A DNA stretch of 41,344 bases from Anaerolineae bacterium (GTDB lineage Bacteria; Chloroflexota; Anaerolineae; UBA1429). The stretch spans positions 1 through 41,344 of the forward strand of contig SLPC01000235.1 in NCBI GenBank assembly GCA_007132185.1. Direction: 5' to 3'. Both the position numbers and the translations under genes were made by a program. Shown here in pieces: positions 35,054 through 41,344 of the stretch. Position 1 is the first letter of the stretch. The number at the start of each line of letters is the position of its first letter. The notes under the pieces were generated by a model that was not told the DNA's origin, did no database searches, and was given only the letters and a program-made list of their open reading frames with translations.

Positions 35054-35368
35054 CTAGTCAATCACTTCTTCACACTTTTTGCAGATGCGCCGCTTGCTGC
35101 CATCTTCGGCAACCTCATAGCCGACACGTGTCGGTTGGTTGCACCCAGGGCAGACCAGCATCACGTTCGAGACGTGCAGCGGGGCCTCAATCTCGATGAT
35201 TCCTGGCTCGGTGCGCATATTGGCGGTACGTCGTTGATGCTTGCGCATGATCTTGATGCCTGACACAATGATCTGCTGTGTCCTGGGCATGGCGACCCGC
35301 ACGGTGCCCCGCATCCCTCTGTCGTTACCGCTGATTACCTCGATGGTATCCCCTGCTTTGATCTTCAT
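35054..35368 (-). CDS. rplX: 50S ribosomal protein L24
   Basis: 104 residues from ATG 35368, six bases after AGGAG; an upstream TTG would touch the ribosome site and is rejected. The KOW motif [21 protein letters not shown] starts the protein. Two CxxC pairs (CPGC and CKKC) near the C-terminus form a zinc-like knuckle seen in many L24 proteins. L24 initiates 50S assembly. Confidence 0.97.
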   Translation of the reverse strand: MKIKAGDTIEVISGNDRGMRGTVRVAMPRTQQIIVSGIKIMRKHQRRTANMRTEPGIIEIEAPLHVSNVMLVCPGCNQPTRVGYEVAEDGSKRRICKKCEEVID

Positions 35369-35404
35369 TCCCAACTCCTAAACAATCCGCCCATCCTGCC
35401 AGGC

Positions 35405-35773
35405 CTAGAGCACCTCGGGCGATAGCGACACGATTCGCATAAAGCCAGCGTCTCGCAACTCGCGCCCCACCGGGCCAAAGATGCGCGTCCCACGAGGGTT
35501 CTTTTCAGCATCCAGGATTACTGCGGCGTTATCATCAAAACGCACGTACGAGCCATCCGACCGACCGTACTCCTTGGCTGTCCGCACCACAACGGCGCGC
35601 ACTACTTCTTTCTTCTTGACCGAGCTTCCCGGCGTGGCCTCTTTGACCGATGCAATAATGACATCGCCCACCCCTGCATAGCGCCGGCGCGTCCCGCCGA
35701 GAACCTTGATGCACATGATCTCACGTGCACCGGTGTTGTCGGCTACCTTGAGCCTGGTGAATGACTGAATCAT
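35405..35773 (-). CDS. rplN: 50S ribosomal protein L14
   Basis: 122 residues, the invariant length. [39 protein letters not shown] and [28 protein letters not shown] match the family end to end. L14 forms bridges B5 and B8 and is a docking site for RsfS. The ATG follows GGAG by ten bases; the 98-base leader carries the repeat at 35811-35842. Confidence 0.98.
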   Translation of the reverse strand: MIQSFTRLKVADNTGAREIMCIKVLGGTRRRYAGVGDVIIASVKEATPGSSVKKKEVVRAVVVRTAKEYGRSDGSYVRFDDNAAVILDAEKNPRGTRIFGPVGRELRDAGFMRIVSLSPEVL

Positions 35774-35810
35774 GTCCCGTTAACTCCACTCTGCTAGTCT
35801 GAATGCGCCC

Positions 35811-35842
35811 GCATACGCTGATGCGTACACTGATGCGTACAC
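35811..35842 (-). repeat. Tandem 12-base repeat and hairpin between rpsQ and rplN
   Basis: TGATGCGTACAC occurs twice in direct succession (35819-35842), preceded by GCATACGC. The arms 35811-35818 and 35823-35830 can pair on the minus strand over eight positions with two wobbles and an ATCA loop. It lies 30-61 bases past the rpsQ stop. The gap is 98 bases, long for this operon, and the repeat has probably enlarged it. Confidence 0.7.
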
Positions 35843-35871
35843 GTCTCTGAGCAACGTCCGCGCATGGCGTG

Positions 35872-36120
35872 CTATACGTTCTCGCGGCTCTGATTGGCGA
35901 TCACACGCCAGGTCTTGCGCCGGCTCATCGGCCTGGACTCTTCGATGATGACGAAATCGCCCTCACGGCACTCTTCGTTTTCATCATGGGCCAGGTACTT
36001 TTTGCCATGACGCAGCACCTTGTCATACAGCGGGTGGCGCGTTGTACGAATCACTTCGACCACCACCGTCTTTTGCATCTTGTCGCTTATCACACGACCA
36101 CTCAACTGTCTACGAGGCAT
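35872..36120 (-). CDS. rpsQ: 30S ribosomal protein S17
   Basis: 82 residues with the OB fold typical of S17: GRVISDKMQKTVVVEVIRTTRHPLYDKVLRH, KKYLAHDENEECREGDFVII and SRPMSRRKTWRV. It is an early 16S 5'-domain binder. Its start overlaps the last eleven bases of rpmC. Confidence 0.98.
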   Translation of the reverse strand: MPRRQLSGRVISDKMQKTVVVEVIRTTRHPLYDKVLRHGKKYLAHDENEECREGDFVIIEESRPMSRRKTWRVIANQSRENV

Positions 36121-36322
36121 TTCCTACCTCCGCTTTCAATTCGCGCTCACGCTGAATCGTCAGGATCTGCGCGATCTCACGCCGCACGCTCTTGATGCGG
36201 CCGGTGTTCTCCAACTGCTTGCTCGCCATCTGAAAGCGCAGGTTGAATCGCTCCTGATAGAGCTCGTTCAATCGCTGTGCCAGTTCGATGTCTGTCATAT
36301 CATGCAGTTCGCTTGGTTTCAT
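36110..36322 (-). CDS. rpmC: 50S ribosomal protein L29
   Basis: 70 residues forming two helices: [48 protein letters not shown]. The [13 protein letters not shown] segment is diagnostic. L29 lies by the exit tunnel, next to the trigger factor site. It overlaps rplP by ATGA and rpsQ by eleven bases. Confidence 0.97.
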   Translation of the reverse strand: MKPSELHDMTDIELAQRLNELYQERFNLRFQMASKQLENTGRIKSVRREIAQILTIQRERELKAEVGNAS

Positions 36323-36750
36323 TCCGTCTCACCCCTGCCTGTCGCATCCCGGGATACAAAGGCCGTCTTGATGGGCAGCTTTTGAGAGGCTCGCCTGATC
36401 GCGTCTCGGGCCACGTCCTCATCCACGCCTGCGACCTCGAACATGATCCGCCCAGGCTTGACTACGGCCACATAGTGATCCACAGCACCCTTGCCGCTAC
36501 CCATGCGGGTCTCGGCGGCGCGCATGGTCACGGGCTTGTCCGGAAAGACGCGAATCCAAACCTGGCCGCTGCGGCGCATCACACGCACCAGCACACGCCG
36601 AGCCGCCTCGATCTGTCGGCTAGTGATCCAGGCCGGCTCCAGGGCCTTGATTCCATAATCCCCAAAGCTAACGTCGGCCCCGCGCGTCGCCTTGCCCGTC
36701 ATCCGCCCGCGATGCTGCTTGCGGTATTTGGTCCTCTTTGGCATCAACAT
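36319..36750 (-). CDS. rplP: 50S ribosomal protein L16
   Basis: 143 residues. [24 protein letters not shown] at the N-terminus, then [53 protein letters not shown] and the closing AFVSRD are conserved. L16 positions the A-site tRNA acceptor arm. It begins five bases after rpsC. Confidence 0.98.
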   Translation of the reverse strand: MLMPKRTKYRKQHRGRMTGKATRGADVSFGDYGIKALEPAWITSRQIEAARRVLVRVMRRSGQVWIRVFPDKPVTMRAAETRMGSGKGAVDHYVAVVKPGRIMFEVAGVDEDVARDAIRRASQKLPIKTAFVSRDATGRGETE

Positions 36751-36755
36751 ATTTA

Positions 36756-37430
36756 CTATACTCCCTCGACGCTCGCAGCCACCTGTATCGACTCTGGTAG
36801 CACGTCGCCCTTATAGATCCACACCTTGACGCCAATGCGGCCAAAGGTGGTCAAAGCCTCTTCTGTGGCAAAATCAATATCTGCTCTGAGCGTGTGCAAA
36901 GGCACGCGCCCCTCTCGCACCCACTCTCGGCGCGCCATTTCCGCGCCTGACAATCGCCCGCTGATCAGCACCTTGATGCCCTGTGCGCCACTCCGCATCG
37001 TCCGCTGGACGGCCTGGCGCATCGCGCGTTTGTGAGCCACGCGGCGTTCCAACTGTTCGGCAATGCCCTCAGCCACCACATGGGCATCGAGATCCGCGTT
37101 TTTGATCTCGACCACGTCCACGCGCATCTGCTTGCCGCGCACATCAGTCATCGCCTCTAGCGTCTCTTTGAGGGCATTGATGCTGGCCCCTCGCCGCCCG
37201 ATGACGACGCCGGGCTTGGCCGTCACGATGGTGACGTTAATCTGCTTGGGCAGCCGCTGGATCTCAATACGAGAGACCCCCGCGCGCCCCAGGCTCTTGC
37301 GAATTTGCTCTCGGATCGCCGAGTCTTCCGCCAATAGCCGCGCATACTCTTCGCCTTCGGCGAACCACTTGGACTCCCAATCTTTGATGACTCCAAGTCT
37401 AAAGCCCGTGGGATTTACTTTACGGCCCAA
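36756..37430 (-). CDS. rpsC: 30S ribosomal protein S3
   Basis: 224 residues. [23 protein letters not shown] opens the protein; a type II KH domain with the loop [14 protein letters not shown] (76-89) and a C-terminal S3 domain with [37 protein letters not shown] follow. S3 is part of the mRNA entry helicase. The start is TTG 37430, with GGGAGG four bases before it; no ATG is available nearby. Confidence 0.97.
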   Translation of the reverse strand: MGRKVNPTGFRLGVIKDWESKWFAEGEEYARLLAEDSAIREQIRKSLGRAGVSRIEIQRLPKQINVTIVTAKPGVVIGRRGASINALKETLEAMTDVRGKQMRVDVVEIKNADLDAHVVAEGIAEQLERRVAHKRAMRQAVQRTMRSGAQGIKVLISGRLSGAEMARREWVREGRVPLHTLRADIDFATEEALTTFGRIGVKVWIYKGDVLPESIQVAASVEGV

Positions 37431-37451
37431 GATGCCTCCCTATGCCCTTCT

Positions 37452-37796
37452 CTAGGCTTGCTTGCTGGCTAGCACCACGGTAATGTGGGCGCTGCGCTTG
37501 AGTATTGGCTTGTAACGACCGCGCGCACCGGGACGCCCGCGCTTGAGCGTAGGGCCCTCATCGGCCGTAATCTCGGCAATATACAGCTCGTCGGCCGTGA
37601 CGCCATAGTTTTCCTCGGCGTTGGCTACAGCCGACTGGATCGCTTTGCGCACTTCATAGGCCGCCGCCTTGGGGGTGAACCGCAAGAGATCCATCGCCTC
37701 TTGCACATCCATCCCGCGCACCAGATCGGTGACCAGGCGCACCTTCTGAGCAGACATGCGTATGTACTTGGCTACCGCTCGTACTTCTAATGTCAT
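37452..37796 (-). CDS. rplV: 50S ribosomal protein L22
   Basis: 114 residues. AVAKYIRMSAQKVRLVTDLVRG, FTPKAAAYEVRKAIQSAVANAEENYG and the C-terminal GRPGARGRYKPILKRSAHITVV are diagnostic. Its extended hairpin lines the exit tunnel, where macrolide resistance changes arise. AGGAG lies nine bases before the ATG. It follows rpsS after 80 bases with no clear signal. Confidence 0.98.
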   Translation of the reverse strand: MTLEVRAVAKYIRMSAQKVRLVTDLVRGMDVQEAMDLLRFTPKAAAYEVRKAIQSAVANAEENYGVTADELYIAEITADEGPTLKRGRPGARGRYKPILKRSAHITVVLASKQA

Positions 37797-37876
37797 TAAA
37801 CCGTTCTCCTACAACCCACTCGAATGGCAACGATCAGCAGCCCCACAAGCCTGTCGGCCCGCGGCGCCCAACCATG

Positions 37877-38158
37877 CTAGCGAGCGCGAGTCCTGCGCTC
37901 TCGGGCGTCGTGTCCGCGAAAATACCGGGTCGGTGCGAACTCGCCCAGGCGATGCCCCACCATATTCTCGGTCACATAGATGGGAATATGGCGCCGCCCA
38001 TCATGCACAGCAATCGTATGCCCCACCATCTGTGGAAAGACGACCGAAGCGCGCGACCAGGTCCGGATGACGCGCTTTTCGCCGCGCTGGTTCATCGCCT
38101 CGACCTTTTTCAGCAACTTGTCCGATACATACGGTCCCTTTTTTAGCGATCGTGACAT
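37877..38158 (-). CDS. rpsS: 30S ribosomal protein S19
   Basis: 93 residues. [61 protein letters not shown] and [13 protein letters not shown] match the family throughout. S19 works with S13 in the 30S head. It begins 56 bases after rplB. Confidence 0.98.
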   Translation of the reverse strand: MSRSLKKGPYVSDKLLKKVEAMNQRGEKRVIRTWSRASVVFPQMVGHTIAVHDGRRHIPIYVTENMVGHRLGEFAPTRYFRGHDARERRTRAR

Positions 38159-38214
38159 CTACTAGCCTCCTAACAGCGATTATTGGCCTTGATGCTTGAC
38201 TGCCCCGGCAACGA

Positions 38215-39048
38215 CTACCGTCTCTTGCGGCGACGCCGGAGAATGTACTTGTCAGTACGCTTGTTATGCCGTGTCTTGAAACCCAGAGTAGGCTTGCCCC
38301 AGGGCGTCTTGGGCCCGGGCAGACCAATGGGGGCCTTGCCCTCACCACCGCCGTGCGGGTGATCGCGCGGGGTCATGGCAGAGCCACGGGTATGCGGCCG
38401 ACGACCCAACCAGCGCTTGCGTCCTGCCTTGCCCAGCTTGATGTTGCCATGATCGGCATTGCCTACCTGGCCGATGGTCGCCATGCACTCGCGGCGGAGC
38501 CTGCGCACCTCACCCGAGGGCATGCGCATCTGCACATAGTCGCCCTCTTTGGCCAGGATCTGCGCGCCCGTGCCCGCGGCGCGCACCAACTGGCCGCCGC
38601 GACCACTGTACAACTCCACATTGTGGACCACGGTACCCAGAGGGATGTTGACAAGCGGCAATGCGTTGCCCACCTGAATATCGGCATCCGGGCCAGACAT
38701 TACCTGATCGCCCATCTTGAGGCCTGCCGGTGCCAGGATGTACCGCTTCTCGCCGTCCGCATAGACCAGCAGAGCGATGTGCGCCGAGCGGTTCGGATCA
38801 TATTCGATTGATGCGACTCGCGCAGGCACGCCGATCTTGTCGCGTCGGAAATCAATGACCCGATACCGGCGCTTGTGGCCGCCGCCGCGATGCCTGACCG
38901 TGATCTTGCCCCGGAAGTTACGCCCTGCCTTTTGGGTGATCGGCCTGAGCAGAGACTTTTCGGGCTTGTGCCCTGTCAGCTCCTCAAACGTATGCCCGGT
39001 CATCCCGCGGCGGGAAGGCGTAGTGGGCTTGTATTGCTTTATCGCCAT
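38215..39048 (-). CDS. rplB: 50S ribosomal protein L2
   Basis: 277 residues, normal length. The N-terminal [18 protein letters not shown], the central [20 protein letters not shown] and the C-terminal [14 protein letters not shown] (about 227-240), with the functionally important His, are present. L2 is essential for subunit joining and supports peptidyl transfer. GAGGGG lies eight bases before the ATG. Confidence 0.98.
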   Translation of the reverse strand: MAIKQYKPTTPSRRGMTGHTFEELTGHKPEKSLLRPITQKAGRNFRGKITVRHRGGGHKRRYRVIDFRRDKIGVPARVASIEYDPNRSAHIALLVYADGEKRYILAPAGLKMGDQVMSGPDADIQVGNALPLVNIPLGTVVHNVELYSGRGGQLVRAAGTGAQILAKEGDYVQMRMPSGEVRRLRRECMATIGQVGNADHGNIKLGKAGRKRWLGRRPHTRGSAMTPRDHPHGGGEGKAPIGLPGPKTPWGKPTLGFKTRHNKRTDKYILRRRRKRR

Positions 39049-39097
39049 AATCCATTCCCCTCAACTGCTAACCGTACGCGCCACACAGCGGCCTGGC

Positions 39098-39385
39098 TTA
39101 GACACCCTCAAAGAAGCTGATGGTATCGCCATCGGCCAATGTCACAATGGCCTTTTTCCACTCAGAAGTCTCACCCGTATGACGCCCCATACGACGTGTC
39201 TTGCTAGGCATATTGATGATATTCACACGGACTACCTCGACCTCAAAGATTCGCTCTACCGCCTCACGCACCATCTGCTTGGTGGCGCGTCGATCGATCT
39301 CGAATGTGTAGCGATTGAGCTCATCCGCCAGAAAACCGCTCTTCTCGGTCAATATCGGTCTTTTGATCACCTGATAATGGTTCAT
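39098..39385 (-). CDS. rplW: 50S ribosomal protein L23
   Basis: 95 residues. QVIKRPILTEKSGFLADELNRYTFEIDRRATKQMVREAVERIFEVEVVRVNIINMPSKTRRMGRHTG is a textbook L23 core. It docks trigger factor and SRP at the tunnel exit. AGGAG lies nine bases before the ATG. The 52-base gap after rplD contains two small hairpins in tandem. Confidence 0.98.
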   Translation of the reverse strand: MNHYQVIKRPILTEKSGFLADELNRYTFEIDRRATKQMVREAVERIFEVEVVRVNIINMPSKTRRMGRHTGETSEWKKAIVTLADGDTISFFEGV

Positions 39386-39401
39386 CGTCTCACGCTCCTA
39401 T

Positions 39402-39433
39402 TGCCTCGCGCAGGCAGCGCCCGTAATTCGGGC
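39402..39433 (-). other. Two tandem small hairpins between rplD and rplW
   Basis: GCCCG/CGGGC with a five-base loop (39419-39433) and TGCCT/AGGCA with a five-base loop (39402-39416) stand side by side, starting four bases after the rplD stop. Each stem has only five pairs, so the call is weak on its own but fits the pattern in the other spacers. Confidence 0.35.
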
Positions 39434-39437
39434 TACC

Positions 39438-40082
39438 TTATTCCTCGATGCTCACGTCAGTCCTCAGGATCTCCTCGATCTGATTCACGGACTCGCGAGG
39501 CATAAGGACATAGTCGTACCCCAACAAATCCCGAATGCTGAGATTATGAGCATGCAGCGTCTTGATCTGATCCAAGTTATGCGCGGCCTTCTCAACGTTC
39601 TCATTCTTGGCGGGCATCAACAGCAAGACCGAGGCATTGCCGATCTCGAGGTCCTTGAGCACTGAGACCATGGCCTTGGTCTTGGGCTCGGCCAGCTCCA
39701 ACTCATCAAGAATGATGACCTGGTCCTCTGAGGCCTTGACCGACAAGGCGGATCGCAGGGCCAAGCGCCGCATCTTGCGATTCATCTTTTTAGCATAGCT
39801 ACGCGGCTGCGGGCCAAATACGGTGCCGCCACCCTTCCACTGGGGCGCCCGGATGCTTCCCTGACGCGCCCGCCCCGTGCCCTTTTGGCGCCACGGCTTG
39901 CGCCCGCCACCGGCCACCTCGTCGCGCTTTTTCGTCTTGTGCGTGCCCAGGCGCGCATTGGACAACTGCCGGAGCAGTGCTTGATGCATCACCGGCACAT
40001 TGGGCTCGATCCCAAATACCGAATCATTCAACTCGATTTCGCCAACAGTCTCACCGGCCAGATTGCGAACCGGAACTCGCAT
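39438..40082 (-). CDS. rplD: 50S ribosomal protein L4
   Basis: 214 residues. [39 protein letters not shown] (about 60-98) is the extended tunnel loop; [16 protein letters not shown] and the globular C-terminal part follow. L4 represses the S10 operon in gamma-proteobacteria, with no evidence either way here. AGGAGAG lies seven bases before the ATG. It begins 37 bases after rplC. Confidence 0.98.
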   Translation of the reverse strand: MRVPVRNLAGETVGEIELNDSVFGIEPNVPVMHQALLRQLSNARLGTHKTKKRDEVAGGGRKPWRQKGTGRARQGSIRAPQWKGGGTVFGPQPRSYAKKMNRKMRRLALRSALSVKASEDQVIILDELELAEPKTKAMVSVLKDLEIGNASVLLLMPAKNENVEKAAHNLDQIKTLHAHNLSIRDLLGYDYVLMPRESVNQIEEILRTDVSIEE

Positions 40083-40119
40083 TTCAATCTCTCCTGCGTC
40101 TCGTCTCTTGACGGCTCTG

Positions 40120-40743
40120 TTACGCTTTGACCGCGTTGCGCACCATGACCAGGCCGCCGTTGGGGCCTGGCACGGCGCCCTTGATCGCGATCAGATTGCG
40201 CTCCGGATCAACCTTGACTACGGTAAGATTGAGGGCCGTCACGCGCTCATTGCCCATGTGTCCCGGACCGCGCATACCCTTCCAGACACGTCCTGGCGTG
40301 GCGCTCGCGCCAATGGAGCCTACCGCCCGCAATCGATCCGACTGACCATGGGTCTTGGGCCCGCCGCGGAAGTTGTGCCGCTTGACGGCGCCCGCAAACC
40401 CGCGTCCCTTGGACGTGCCAATCACATCCACAACTTCGCCGGGGCTAAATAGGGTCACATCGAGGATTTGTCCCACCGAATAGTTATCGGCGTCCTCAGT
40501 GCGCACCTCGCGCAGATGACGCAAAGGAGGCAGCTCCTTGAGATGACCGCGCTTGGGCCTGTTCAGCCGAGCCGCAGACTCGAAACCGATCTGCACCGCA
40601 TCATAGCCATCGCTAGTTTCAGACTTGACCTGGGTCACATGGCAGGGCCCCAGTTCGATAATCGTGACCGGCACGAGCTCACCGTTGTCTGTAAAGACAC
40701 GGGTCATACCGACCTTTTTCCCGAGTAACGCTTTTCTTTCCAT
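40120..40743 (-). CDS. rplC: 50S ribosomal protein L3
   Basis: 207 residues. [21 protein letters not shown] at the N-terminus, then [17 protein letters not shown] (112-128), [23 protein letters not shown] and [16 protein letters not shown]. The central loop reaches the peptidyl transferase centre. GAGGTGGAG precedes the ATG. The 110-base gap after rpsJ shows only a short AAGGGA/TCCCTT hairpin (40814-40828). Confidence 0.98.
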   Translation of the reverse strand: MERKALLGKKVGMTRVFTDNGELVPVTIIELGPCHVTQVKSETSDGYDAVQIGFESAARLNRPKRGHLKELPPLRHLREVRTEDADNYSVGQILDVTLFSPGEVVDVIGTSKGRGFAGAVKRHNFRGGPKTHGQSDRLRAVGSIGASATPGRVWKGMRGPGHMGNERVTALNLTVVKVDPERNLIAIKGAVPGPNGGLVMVRNAVKA

Positions 40744-40853
40744 TTCTCCACCTCAGGGGGATCTATATGCAGCCGCTGACTTGGCTTGTTACGGCCCGAA
40801 TCAGTAGGGCTACAAGGGAATCTCCCTTTCCCCCGTTGATTGCTTGTGCTCGG

Positions 40854-41165
40854 CTAGAGCTTGATCTCGATATCCACGCCGCCGGGCAGATCCAGACGCA
40901 TCAAGGAGTCAATCGTAGTGGGATTCGGATCCAACACGTCGATCAGACGCTTGTGGGTTCGAATCTCTAGCTCCTCGCGCGAGTCTCGATCAATGAATGG
41001 TGACCGAGCCACCGAGAACTTTTCGATGCGTGTCGGCAAAGGCACGGGCCCCACCACCGCTGCACCGGTTCGTTCGGCTGTATCAACGATCTGGCGCGCC
41101 GACTGATCGAGCACGCGATGATCATACGCCTTGAGTCGGATGCGAATCCGTTGTTGTCTGGCCAT
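40854..41165 (-). CDS. rpsJ: 30S ribosomal protein S10
   Basis: 103 residues. [68 protein letters not shown] and the C-terminal [11 protein letters not shown] are diagnostic. It is also NusE, the NusB partner in antitermination. GAGGAG lies four bases before the ATG. It begins 86 bases after tuf, which hold a 12-pair hairpin. Confidence 0.98.
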   Translation of the reverse strand: MARQQRIRIRLKAYDHRVLDQSARQIVDTAERTGAAVVGPVPLPTRIEKFSVARSPFIDRDSREELEIRTHKRLIDVLDPNPTTIDSLMRLDLPGGVDIEIKL

Positions 41166-41190
41166 ACTCTCCTCAGCATAGTTTGGACGC

Positions 41191-41228
41191 TCGGCTCTTG
41201 ATTCCGAGTCTCTACGATCAAGAGCCGA
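41191..41228 (-). other. Twelve-pair inverted repeat between tuf and rpsJ
   Basis: TCGGCTCTTGAT (41191-41202) and ATCAAGAGCCGA (41217-41228) are exact complements with a 14-base loop. It is the longest perfect stem in the ribosomal block. It lies 23 bases after the tuf stop and 25 before the rpsJ ATG. No T run follows on the minus strand, so it is more likely a processing, attenuation or stability element than a full terminator. Confidence 0.6.
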
Positions 41229-41251
41229 TCTCGTCCTCTAGAATCTAGCGG

Positions 41252-41344
41252 CTAGTTAATAATCTCCGTGATGACACCCGCACCCACCGTGCGGCCACCC
41301 TCTCGGATCGCAAACCGCGAACCCACTTCCAACGCCACCGGCAC
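41252..41344 (-). CDS. tuf: Elongation factor Tu, C-terminal end only
   Basis: The last 30 codons and stop are present; the rest lies beyond the right edge. [20 protein letters not shown] followed by AGVITEIIN is the EF-Tu C-terminus (domain III). The position before rpsJ matches the usual str-S10 order (fusA-tuf-rpsJ). Confidence 0.95.
   Translation of the reverse strand: MPVALEVGSRFAIREGGRTVGAGVITEIIN

Noticed and set aside
1-41344. CRISPR arrays, insertion sequences, phage genes, rRNA, tRNA
   Set aside because: No regularly spaced repeats, transposase or integrase frames, terminal inverted repeats or canonical RNA-gene folds were seen.

Overview
This is a bacterial chromosome segment of moderately high GC. 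It is almost entirely coding and almost entirely on the minus strand: 45 of the 46 clear genes read leftwards. The best guess for the source is a Chloroflexota (Chloroflexi) bacterium. This rests on the pairing of DUF2298 ('Chlor_Arch_YYY', TIGR03662) proteins with a TIGR03663/Agl23-like protein, a combination known mainly from Chloroflexi and archaea, beside a fully bacterial S10-spc-alpha ribosomal cluster. The phylum call is inference. No rRNA, tRNA, insertion sequence, CRISPR array or phage gene was found.

Right part (23.6-41.3 kb, transcribed right to left): the 3' end of tuf, then rpsJ-rplC-rplD-rplW-rplB-rpsS-rplV-rpsC-rplP-rpmC-rpsQ-rplN-rplX-rplE-rpsN-rpsH-rplF-rplR-rpsE-rpmD-rplO-secY-adk-map-rpmJ-rpsM-rpsK-rpsD-rpoA-rplQ-truA-rplM-rpsI. 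The block ends at a hairpin terminator (23605-23632). Genes are tightly packed with several 4- or 11-base overlaps. infA, usual between map and rpmJ, is missing, because map and rpmJ overlap by ATGA. A near-consensus sigma70-type promoter sits just before map, placed so that the map transcript would be leaderless or nearly so. Many of the longer spacers carry an inverted repeat shortly after the upstream stop codon.

Middle part (18.6-23.6 kb): the only plus-strand gene, a UbiA-family enzyme resembling decaprenyl-phosphate phosphoribosyltransferase, has its own promoter and strong ribosome binding site. Divergent from it are tlyA and an AI-2E/PerM-family membrane protein, closed by a clear terminator. 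lepA (EF4) follows, with a GT-C glycosyltransferase gene 24 bases behind it.

Left part (1-18.6 kb): an envelope glycan locus. From a strong promoter at 16670-16698 run a UPF0104 flippase-like membrane protein, a GT4 glycosyltransferase, a SAM methyltransferase, a PMT-like protein, a 2409-residue giant and a stand-alone DUF2298 protein, mostly overlapping or nearly touching. A TIGR03663-like protein with its own extended -10 promoter runs off the left edge. The giant fuses an ArnT/PMT-like GT-C module to two full DUF2298 modules, so three DUF2298 copies lie in tandem. Between 1 and 18.6 kb there are seven large membrane modules of GT-C or GT-C-like type.

Working model (inference): the GT4 enzyme builds a sugar on a cytoplasmic carrier or acceptor, and the GT-C and DUF2298 modules add sugars from polyprenyl-phosphate donors on the outer face. 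The UPF0104 protein and the methyltransferase assist or modify the product. The UbiA-like enzyme could supply a polyprenyl-phosphoryl pentose donor. The DUF2298 array is the most likely poorly described system in the window.
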